Notes under the pieces: model-generated
The model's database searches: none
What the model saw: only the letters and a program-made list of their open reading frames with translations
What the model was told of the DNA's origin: nothing
Shown: one piece after another, positions 8,129 to 15,450 of the stretch
Numbering within the stretch: position 1 is the first letter of the stretch
Layout of the letters: each line of letters begins with the position of its first letter
Translations under genes and position numbers: made by a program
DNA from: Gamarada debralockiae
Taxonomy: Eukaryota > Ascomycota > Leotiomycetes > Helotiales > Hyphodiscaceae
Assembly (NCBI GenBank): GCA_002803225.1
Contig: NXFV01001582.1
Location: 1-15,450 of the forward strand
Length of the DNA stretch: 15,450 bases
Direction of reading: 5' to 3'

Positions 8129-9655
8129 TTATAGTCTTAGGTGGTATTTATACCCCGGGAACTGGTTGGAGGCACTCTGGTTGAAGGTCATCAAAGCCGG
8201 ACAATTCAACTCGCTCAGCACTAGGCTAATATGCTGATTCACGAGCGCTATGATTGGAACCAGATTGCTGATGATGCCTTCCAAGATAGCCGGGATACCT
8301 TGCTGTGCGGCTTCGAATGCGAAGCAGCCCAGATTGTTGCCTTCCAGGAGGATGGCTGCGTTGTAACTCCGCCAGAAAGATGACCTGGGTCGACGCCTGT
8401 GAACAAGTTGACCGTTCCTGTGTTGCAGCCGATTTCAATGATGTCGGGGTACTTGGTGACGAGGATGGCGACGTCAGCCTGTGACGTATTAGTGGAAGAC
8501 TTGAGAAGTCGCTGAGGGGAGGAGAGGGGGAAGAAAAGGAATGGAGGTACTACAACGGCTGAAACTGCTCCATAGGGCTTGGATGAAGGTCGTTTACCAA
8601 CTTTGGGGGATCTGCTTGTAACCTGGAGTCCAGACGTGTGCGTCGTCAGGACTGCTGACTGAAAAGATGCTCTTTAAGATGTCACGGTCGAGGTAACCTT
8701 GGGTGTTGTCCGCAGAGTGTTCGTTGAGGTAGTGGTGAACTTTGGACATGGATGATAGTGAGCAATCGGACGGACAGGGCCAGCAAAATGCTGGAGAGAA
8801 CCAGTACTTCTTATTTGGAGGAAGCCGGAAACATTACAGTTGAGAAAAAGCATGGGTTTTTCTGGATTGAGTAATCATGAACCGCTTTGTTGTGGTCCCG
8901 GAGGATGTCCAAAGTATAGTTCTCTGCCGAGAAGTAGAGCTGGTCGAACCAAGCCAGGTCGAGAGAACGGGCATCCCCGTTGTTCAGGTAGGCATCAGAG
9001 TGTTCCCCTGTCAGATGAATTTCTCAAAATATGAATGAACTTGGACCTACCCTAGCAGGCGATGCATCACTCTCATAAGCATTGTATGAGAATGAGTTTC
9101 CTTAGGGATCGGAAAGTAGACCGTTAAGAAGCCCGGGGGTATACGGTCCACCAATCGACCATGTGCCAGCTGTAGGATCTCCCGTCAAAGAAATAGCAAC
9201 TACAGCCATGGCGACTGTAAACTCATCCTCAAAGCTATAGTCTTCACTAAGGCCAGTTATCGCTGCGAGGAAGAATCAGTACCAACTCTTGATGGCTTAC
9301 TTGGTGGCAGGGACTGACTTTGCGCAATAGTCGCTACGCCATTCCTAGCCAAATATCCGTGGTTGGTAGCTGCATTTAGACTAGGGTAGGCCCTCTTTCA
9401 TTAGTGCTGGTGGGTGCAATGAACTAATGCGTTGGTTTTAGGTCTCACGTCAACAAATTGATCGGCCGCATCGAAGAGCAAACTGGGGATTGGCCCAGAG
9501 TTGCCCTCATCAGCGCTCAGTGGAAGATTGCTAGGAAGAGACTGGCGAACCATGACTTTGGCTACCATTTCGGCAGCCATACTAGACATTGCCAGAGTAG
9601 TGGAGGCAAGCCTAGGATGGATAGAAGTGGGAAACACAGCTTGAAGACAGTTCGT
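8129..9655 (-). pseudogene. Chloroperoxidase-like heme-thiolate peroxidase pseudogene (Peroxidase_2 family)
   Basis: Read right to left on the minus strand, segments follow the order of fungal secreted chloroperoxidase-like proteins (Peroxidase_2). They are FDAADQFVDVR (about 9460), LNAATNHGYLARNGVATI (about 9350), GTWSIGGP (about 9160), YESDASPAR (about 9065), LNNGDARSLDLAWFDQLY (about 8960) and HHYLNEHSADNTQGYLDRDI (about 8720). VWTPGYKQIPQSW, IIEIGCNTGTVNLFTGVDPG (about 8420), LLEGNNLGCFAFEAAQQGIP (about 8320) and finally NCPALMTFNQSASNQFPGYK before TAA at 8131..8129 complete the series. Intron-like gaps remain at 9050..9008 and 8550..8479. Breaks include a stop at 9403..9401 after a frameshift, loss of the Cys codon in the RGPCP heme-ligand motif (about 9388), TAA at 9104..9102 where the family has Gln, a base lost near 9007, two bases lost after QSW near 8604, and one lost after SGGV near 8365. 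It cannot encode an active enzyme. The 5' end is approximate; family intact members are secreted, but no clear signal peptide start survives. The family assignment comes from remembered family motifs, not a search. Confidence 0.85.
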
Positions 9656-11492
9656 GCTGAGAGGAAGAAGATATTGTTGTTGGAGATTGAGAGATTTGAA
9701 AACGATAGTCAATATTCCTCCTTTCCTAAACAATTATATGTTCATCTCATAAGACTTGCAGTAACCAAGAGAGAGGTTAAATCCATCTTTTGCATGAAGC
9801 ATGCCATTCTTGCCTTCAATTTCTTCTCCTCACAGTGCAGAAGGCTCGTAGCAGAAGATAAGAATTTCATGTCGATCTTAATGACATATTCTAGTTCCGT
9901 CAATAGCATATCTGAGTGCATGACCTGGATTTGCTGACGAATATCGCAACTGAACATGTGTAATTTGACAAAGCGACGTCGGCATCCGTAACATGGCTTG
10001 ATGAATGACGAAGATCCTTTGAAATGCGAGAACGTAATTCGACGTTGAGATTTGACTTATCTGGGGGCCGGCCCGTCTAATGGGATCTCGTTCTTGATTG
10101 CTGAGGATTTGAAGCGTCGAAGCATATGAAGGAGGATCTCGGTCTAGTCTTTAACCTTAAGCTAAACGCCCCCGGGCTGAGGAACACTGTGAAGATCAAT
10201 TATTCCCCTTGGGAGTGAGTAGATGAATCTGCAAGAGGGAATGATCTGCAATTCGCAATTGTGAGGGTGTGGGTTGTCCCAAGATTTATAGGTCGTGAAT
10301 TGCAGTTAAGATATGGCGTAAAATTCTGCTGGATCACGGCATGGCGAGGCTTTGAACCAACCCCCACAACATCGTGAAAAGCCCAAGGCAATGGAAAAAA
10401 GTTGGTGGACAGGAAGAAAGCGTACTTTCTTTCTAGGCACCATCATTTGAAGTTGTAATGACACCCCATCAGCCGGTAGAATGACAGGAAGCATATGGCT
10501 AAGCGCCTTGCTCGAACGATCGAACATGCTTAGTAGATTTGTCTAAAGCAAAGTTTGAATCAATAACAGGAAAGAAGTCGCTCCCAGTGAACAGTCTCTC
10601 CCGGTTGCAACGGCACCGCTCGAAATTACCAATGATTCTCAGCTACTTGTTGATTTTCTGATTACTGTCATACCTGTTACCAGTCTCTAGCCGCTCTGTT
10701 ACTTTGCCAGATCCCAGGTACCATGAGCCTCTAGGCCGATTCTGGGCCCTCAAATCAGGATTGGGTACATTTGGTTGCCAAAGAGAATCCTGCCAGTGGT
10801 CGATCCCAGCTTGGAGGAGGTCTTGCTGTTTATGAAGGTGATTTTCCGGTCCTGGGGAAAACAACAATGATGAGGGGCTATGGCCAATATTTGCCGAGAT
10901 AAAATGCATACGCAGCAACTCAGCTACAGATGACAATCCTTCAGGTTGCTAGGCACTTCTCTTTGTTATCCAGCCGCGTGAAGTTTGATCGTTCTTGATT
11001 GGAACGGTCGTCATCACCATCAGGGATATTCTCTCAAGATGAGATATCCGGCGAGTAAATCTCTCTCAACACACAAGATGAAGAAGGCCAATGAATGCAG
11101 GAAGCTTGATTATCTATGGTTCGAGATTGATGAGGCACCATAAGCAGTATTATCTAGCGCCAGACAGTGCAATTTTACATCCTTCACGACTTATCCAAGG
11201 CAACCCTGCCTAGTAAATTCCCAAAACAGCTTGTACAGGCTTGTGGATGTCCATTTGGACCCCATTCGAATGAATACAGCTTCCAGTCGCAAGTCAGGAC
11301 TTCTCGAACAGCATACTCAACAGACTCGGAATTGACGCTCGAGCACGATTGATACGTGAATGGACACTCGGCGAGAGAAATTGGAATGACTGACGTCTCA
11401 TGGTGATTTGCAAAGTTTGATATCATAGAGATGTACTGGTATCGTTGGTGTTTGTTGTCGTTGCCATGCTCTCAAGCAAACTCCCAAACCGA
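9656..11492. other. Gene-free region upstream of the peroxidase relic
   Basis: The part nearest 9655 was probably the old promoter of the peroxidase gene. The rest contains scattered short frames on both strands (for example 10936..10643 minus, 10527..10306 minus, 11426..11184 minus) without a recognisable motif, splice chain or start context. Two GC-rich short strings occur near 10063..10077 and 10167..10177. I checked arms resembling a tRNA T-loop near 10350 and 11120 and they do not fold. Further unrecognised gene relics are possible. Confidence 0.4.
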
Positions 11493-11496
11493 GATT

Positions 11497-11532
11497 CACC
11501 AGTGGGTGCACTAATTCGTGGGACATTGGTAC
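11497..11532 (+). repeat. Left terminal inverted repeat of the MITE-like element
   Basis: This 36-base arm begins CACCAGTGGGTGC and ends GACATTGGTAC. It pairs with 11941..11976 with three transition mismatches. It is preceded by GATT, part of the candidate target duplication. Confidence 0.85.
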
Positions 11533-11940
11533 TTATTTTGTCCGATTTTACCGAAACCCCACCAAAAGTCAACCTTTTTAACGCTACAATCCTTCAGCAT
11601 TTTATATTCGAATAGTACTTCAAACTCAATATATGAATTACCAAGTAAGTTAAATCAATTATAATTTTAAAATATCTCGATTTCATGTGCTGTTGTAAAG
11701 GTATTAAAGTATCGAAACAGACATTAAAATTACACACCAAAATTCGCGAATATTTACTCTTCTTTTATTTTAGCTTTTTATAACTTTCTATAAACAGGAG
11801 ATATCCAAATCATGAAAGTGAAAAATCTAATCCAATACTCTTCTTAGTATAGATCTCAAAAAATAGATAAATCTATTTAAAGGTCGATTTGTTATTAATT
11901 TATGAATTCAATGAGTTTTGGTGTGGTTTTCGATTGTTAT

Positions 11941-11976
11941 GTACCAGTGTTCCACGAATTAGTGCATCCACTGGTG
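11941..11976 (-). repeat. Right terminal inverted repeat of the MITE-like element
   Basis: This arm reads GTACCAGTGTTCC to CCACTGGTG on the plus strand and is the reverse complement of the left arm at 33 of 36 positions. It is followed by ATTC, matching the candidate target duplication on the left. Confidence 0.85.
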
Positions 11977-11980
11977 ATTC

Positions 11981-12480
11981 GAGAATGGTCTTACGTAAGC
12001 CAGCGACTGTGCCGCATCACGTGATCAGAGAACGACAGCTTGAACAAGTGCTTGGCTATGTTGTGTTTGACACCTGCGAGGCGAAAGTCCCCTAGTACGC
12101 CATGACTATTCGTACTATATCACGAAAATCTCAACACAAAATAGCATTATTCTACTTGCAACTTATTAATACTATATTGGTCTTTTCTAGCTCCTACGCT
12201 TATAATATCTTCTAGAGAAAGTTTGTAAGAGTTTATTAATTATACTTTGATTATCGTCAGTACCGCGCCCTGTAATCTTGCAATTTTTACACCACGCACT
12301 TTCGACGTCTTAAACATATTCTTGAAGCTCAAAACTTTAGTAGTATTAGCAATAATTAATTTAATCAGAGTATAAGTATTTTATTTAGTGTTTTAATTAG
12401 AAAGGGTGTAGGTTTTAGTCTAGGAGAAGGGACGTCTGGCAATGTATAAAGCATACTCGGCTATATTTGCTCTTCCGTGA
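11981..12480. other. AT-rich degraded-repeat-like DNA
   Basis: After the transposon the sequence stays AT-rich, most clearly from about 12110 to 12410 (17 G or C in 12121..12180), with many TA dinucleotides and few CG. There is no coding frame. Two small inverted repeats are visible: TAGTACG at 12093..12099 with CGTACTA at 12111..12117, and TTATACTTTGATTA at 12240..12253 with its near-complement at 12362..12375 (13 of 14). The composition fits a repeat-induced point mutation (RIP) relic, but I cannot identify the original element. Confidence 0.5.
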
Positions 12481-13069
12481 AGGACCGCTGCTTTTAGGTG
12501 GAAGCGTCGCCGCTTTTATGGCCATGAATGGCACTACAGCCTCAGGTATGAAAGTCCTCCGAGACGGTCAGCACTCCCTCTCGACTCCCTCAAATCAGCT
12601 TCCCCCAAATGTGCCTTATCAAATTTGATTAAGCGCAATTGCTTAGTCAAGGACAGTCTCAGATCACTTGTAAAGCCATACTCTAAGCCAAACTTCTTGC
12701 GATATCTTAACTTAGGTATTAGGCCTTAATCCAAGAGGAGTCTAGCCCCGCTAAACCTCTGTTCTCTACATCACTAGATTATCGCACTGCTGCATCACGT
12801 ACGAATGTATAACTAACTTAATTAGGATCTGGGTGGATTCGCAAATTGCTTAGTAATACATTATATCATTGGCAAAATAAGCGAGAGCCAGATCGTTGAA
12901 GTTGGGCGTGCGGTGCCTCAACCTCTTCGCTAGTCATTAACTGTCTCGCATCTCCTCTATGCGCATTTTACACAGCCAAGTCTAGTACCTTCAACTTAAC
13001 AAGTCGAGTTACTGTGTTCGCATCTAGTTAAGTTTCGCTTTTTGAGCTTCTCCAAATTCACTTGTAATT
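12481..13069 (+). promoter_or_regulatory. Upstream region of the HET/NB-ARC gene
   Basis: Composition returns to near normal and no coding frame of interest is present. An AT-rich TATATCATTGG string lies at 12864..12874. The last 60 bases before the start codon are rich in T and C, as is common in fungal 5' leaders. An in-frame TGA at 13043..13045 closes the frame upstream of the start codon at 13070. Promoter function is inferred from position. Confidence 0.4.
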
Positions 13070-15450
13070 ATGCATCTTTTAGAACTCAAAAACCATGGCG
13101 AACTCGGTCTTACCAAAGATCTTATTGACAATATTCCTCCTTATGCAATACTTTCGCACACTTGGGGAGAGGACAATGAGGAGGTTACCTTTGACGACTT
13201 GGTAACAGGTACTAGCAAGAGCAAGGCTGGGTATAAAAAGATCCAGTTTTGCACAGAACAAGCCGCTACTGACGGTTTCCAATACTTCTGGGTCGACACT
13301 TGTTGTATTAACAAATCAAGCAGCGCAGAGCTTTCGGAGGCTATCAACTCCATGTTTCGCTGGTACCATGATGCGGCCAAATGCTACGTCTATCTGTCAG
13401 ATGTGTCAACACGTGGCTTTAATGCAAACGATCAGTCCTCCCGGTCTGCATGGGAATCAGCTTTTCGAGAAAGTAGATGGTTCACTCGAGGCTGGACACT
13501 TCAGGAGCTTATTGCTCCGGTGTCAGTCGAATTTTTCTCCTTAGAGGGCAAGCGACTAGGTACTAAGGAATCCCTAGAACTACTAGTTCATGAGATAACA
13601 GGTATCCCTGTTGAAGTCCTACAAGGAAGTTCTCTGGCTCGATTCACCGTTGATGAGCGTATGCTATGGGCAGCAAAACGTACGACCAAACGCAAAGAAG
13701 ACGAGGCGTACTGTCTATTTGGCATTTTCGATATCCATATGCCGCCTATCTATGGCGAGGGGAGGGTCGAGGCTTTCATACGGCTCCGTGATGAGATTAC
13801 CAAGCGTTCAAGGAATTTCCAGCTGGAAGGACTACCAAATATTCCACAGACAGTCGAAGCTTTTTGGATTGTGCCATTCGACAAAAATCCCAACTTTATA
13901 GGTCGTGGGACCCAGCTTGCTGAGGTTGAAGAAAAATTATTTGGGGGAGGTCGAACTACAAAAGTTGCAATCTGGGGGCTTGGAGGTGTAGGCAAGACGC
14001 AGTTGGTGCTCGAGCTTGTCTACCGAATAAGAGACAAGCATAGGAATTGCTCAGTCATCTGGATACCCGCGACTAACATGGAAAGTCTTTATCAAACGTA
14101 CCTCGACATTGCGCAACAGCTTGGAATACTTGCTTTGGAGGACAAAGAAGCAGATGTGAAGAAACTTGTGCAAGAGTACCTGAGCAAGGATATCGCTGGC
14201 CAGTGGCTGCTTGTGTTTGACAACGCCGACGACATCGATATGTGGATCGCGAAGCCGGGATCTGGGTCTAGATCTACGCAAGGACCCGGCGGTCTAATCG
14301 AGTACCTGCCAAGGAGCAAGCAAGGTTCTATATTGTTCACGACGCGGGATAGGAAGACGGCGGTCAAGCTTACACAAGAGAATGTCCTGGAAGTTCGGGA
14401 GATGAGCGAAGAATTATCTATACAGCTACTGCAGAAATGCCTGGTCAATCCGGATCTAGTCAACAACTGGCAGGGCACTGTAGCCCTGCTTACAGAGCTT
14501 ACTTACCTCCCGCTAGCCATCGTTCAGGCAGCTGCGTATATCAATGAGAACGGGATAACGCTTGCAGAATATCTATTACTCCTAGAAAAACAGGAAGAGG
14601 AGGCCATTGATTTACTGAGCGAGGAGTTTCAGGATGCTAGGAGATATCGCTATGTGAAGAACCCAGTGGCCACGACGTGGCTAATCTCATTCGAGCAGAT
14701 CCGGCGGTGCGACGCTCTAGCAGCAGATTACCTGTCATTCATGTGCTGCATCGAGCCCAAGGACATTCCGCAGTCTCTTCTTCCACCAGGACCGTCACGC
14801 AAGAAAGAGATAGAGGCGATTGGAACGCTCAATGCCTACTCCTTTATCAGCAAACGGCCTGCAGACCTAGCACTCGATCTCCATCGGCTGGTACATTTGT
14901 CAACACGGAACTGGCTTCGGAAAGAAAAGTTGCTTACTCAATCAACAGAGAGAGTAATTATACGACTAGAGGAAGTGTTTCCGGACGAAGACTATAAGAA
15001 CAGAAGCGTCTGGAGGACATACCTGCCACATGCACGTTATGTACTAGAATCCGACCTAGTCGACAAAGATTGGCAGAGCAGGATGAATCTTATACGGAGA
15101 TATGGAATGTGTCTCTACGAAGATGGGCGATGGAATGAGGCTGAGGCTGCAATTACTGAAGTTCTCGAAATCGAGAAGAGAGATCTTGGGGCGGACCATT
15201 CTTCTACACTAAGCAGCATGGCTAACTTAGCATTAACTTACAGGAAACAGGGCCGATGGGATGAGGCCGAAGAGCTACAGGTGCAAGTGATGGAGACGAG
15301 CAAAACGAAACTCGGAGTGGACCATCCTTCTACACTGAGCAGCATGGCCAACCTGGCGGCGACGTACAGGAAACAGGGCCGATGGGATGAGGCCGAAGAG
15401 CTACAGGTGCAAGTGATGGAGAGGAGCAAAAAGAATCTCGGAGTGGACCA
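13070..15450 (+). CDS. HET / NB-ARC / TPR NLR-like protein, 5' part (793 codons visible)
   Basis: A single open frame with no intron runs off the window. ATG 13070 is the first start after an in-frame TGA at 13043 and has A at -3. The N-terminal HET (heterokaryon incompatibility) domain shows AILSHTWGE (26-34), WVDTCCINK (74-82), CYVYLSD (105-111) and SRWFTRGWTLQELIAP (135-150). EDEAYCLFGIFDIHMPPIYG follows near 206-225. A nucleotide-binding NB-ARC-type STAND domain follows, with a P-loop GLGGVGKT at 303-310, a Walker B-like WLLVFDNADD (379-388), SILFTTRD, and YLPLAIVQAAAYI (479-491), the usual GLPLA position. From about residue 680 TPR-type repeats of 42 residues begin (GRWNEAEAAI, GRWDEAEELQ twice). 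The architecture is that of fungal NLR-like proteins; related proteins control vegetative incompatibility, where HET is the death-inducing effector and repeats act as sensor. That role is inferred for this gene. The rest of the TPR array and the stop lie outside. Confidence 0.95.
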   Translation, partial: MHLLELKNHGELGLTKDLIDNIPPYAILSHTWGEDNEEVTFDDLVTGTSKSKAGYKKIQFCTEQAATDGFQYFWVDTCCINKSSSAELSEAINSMFRWYHDAAKCYVYLSDVSTRGFNANDQSSRSAWESAFRESRWFTRGWTLQELIAPVSVEFFSLEGKRLGTKESLELLVHEITGIPVEVLQGSSLARFTVDERMLWAAKRTTKRKEDEAYCLFGIFDIHMPPIYGEGRVEAFIRLRDEITKRSRNFQLEGLPNIPQTVEAFWIVPFDKNPNFIGRGTQLAEVEEKLFGGGRTTKVAIWGLGGVGKTQLVLELVYRIRDKHRNCSVIWIPATNMESLYQTYLDIAQQLGILALEDKEADVKKLVQEYLSKDIAGQWLLVFDNADDIDMWIAKPGSGSRSTQGPGGLIEYLPRSKQGSILFTTRDRKTAVKLTQENVLEVREMSEELSIQLLQKCLVNPDLVNNWQGTVALLTELTYLPLAIVQAAAYINENGITLAEYLLLLEKQEEEAIDLLSEEFQDARRYRYVKNPVATTWLISFEQIRRCDALAADYLSFMCCIEPKDIPQSLLPPGPSRKKEIEAIGTLNAYSFISKRPADLALDLHRLVHLSTRNWLRKEKLLTQSTERVIIRLEEVFPDEDYKNRSVWRTYLPHARYVLESDLVDKDWQSRMNLIRRYGMCLYEDGRWNEAEAAITEVLEIEKRDLGADHSSTLSSMANLALTYRKQGRWDEAEELQVQVMETSKTKLGVDHPSTLSSMANLAATYRKQGRWDEAEELQVQVMERSKKNLGVD
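15187..15450 (+). repeat. 126-bp tandem repeat units encoding TPRs
   Basis: Two successive units of 126 bp (42 codons) are visible. The block 15239..15296 is identical to 15365..15422 over 58 bp. The flanking parts of the units differ at several sites. Each unit encodes a helix pair with the signature of kinesin light chain-like TPRs (STLSSMANLA, TYRKQGRWDEAEELQ, then LGVDHPS or LGADHSS). A more diverged unit precedes them. The array continues past the window edge. Confidence 0.9.

Larger units (their letters stand above)
11497..11976. mobile_element. MITE-like non-autonomous DNA transposon, about 480 bp
   Basis: The left end 11497..11532 (starting CACCAGTGGGTGCACTAATT) and the reverse complement of the right end 11941..11976 match at 33 of 36 positions. 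All three differences are transitions. Similarity continues inward in a weaker form, through an ACCCCACCAAAAGTCA-like block near 11560 mirrored by TGAGTTTTGGTGTGG near 11910..11925. The interior is strongly AT-rich (15 G or C in 11641..11700) and has no coding frame, so the element would need a transposase from elsewhere. Flanks are GATT before and ATTC after. That gives a 3-bp ATT target duplication if the ends are CACCAG/CTGGTG, or a 5-bp GATTC duplication if the ends are one base shorter. The superfamily is therefore unsettled. Confidence 0.85.

Noticed and set aside
9458..9937. Plus-strand 159-codon frame
   Set aside because: It overlaps the N-terminal exon of the peroxidase relic on the other strand, which has clear family motifs, so it is a shadow.
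10289..10300. TTATAGGTCGTG string also found inside the HET/NB-ARC gene near 13896
   Set aside because: Only 12 bases match and the flanks differ, so it is most likely chance.
10335..10375. Possible tRNA T-arm on the minus strand (GGTTCAAAGCC)
   Set aside because: No complementary T-stem, acceptor stem or anticodon arm could be paired around it.
10643..10936. Minus-strand 97-codon frame and an overlapping protein-like alternative frame
   Set aside because: I recognise no family, the start and splice context are weak, and stops follow soon. It may be another relic but cannot be supported.
11889..12095. Plus-strand 68-codon frame
   Set aside because: It runs across the right end of the transposon-like element into flanking DNA and has no coding character.

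Overview
The window looks like nuclear DNA of a filamentous ascomycete (Pezizomycotina). The evidence is short introns of about 47 to 264 nt with GTAAGT-type donors and CTAAC/CTAAT-like branch points, an anthranilate synthase large subunit gene of fungal type, a fungal chloroperoxidase-like (Peroxidase_2) relic, and a HET-NB-ARC-TPR gene. I could not fix the genus.

Left part, 1 to about 5.3 kb: compact housekeeping-like DNA with three spliced genes. On the minus strand are a small, highly charged helical protein (561..1271, two exons) and the anthranilate synthase component I gene (2161..3909, three exons, the first with only 12 coding bases). On the plus strand a coiled-coil protein of unknown function (4329..5268, three exons) diverges from the anthranilate synthase gene across a shared intergenic region of about 420 bp. 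A perfect Gcn4/CPC1-type site lies inside intron 1 of the tryptophan gene.

Middle part, about 5.3 to 11.5 kb: no intact gene. It holds at least two decayed genes. One is a plus-strand membrane-protein reading frame (6160..6654) interrupted only by two UGA codons, followed by poorer coding remnants to about 8.0 kb. The other is a minus-strand heme-thiolate peroxidase pseudogene (about 9655..8129). It keeps long recognisable family segments and two intron positions, but has several stops and frameshifts and has lost the heme-ligand cysteine.

Right part, about 11.5 kb to the end: a 480 bp AT-rich MITE-like element with 36 bp terminal inverted repeats (11497..11976), then more AT-rich DNA of degraded-repeat character to about 12.4 kb. 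Next comes the 5' part of a large intronless HET / NB-ARC / TPR gene (13070 to beyond 15450), a fungal NLR-like protein of the kind linked to non-self recognition. Its last visible part begins a tandem TPR array whose units share a 58 bp identical block, which suggests recent repeat turnover. Overall the window passes from conserved core genes through a pseudogene belt into repeat-associated accessory DNA.
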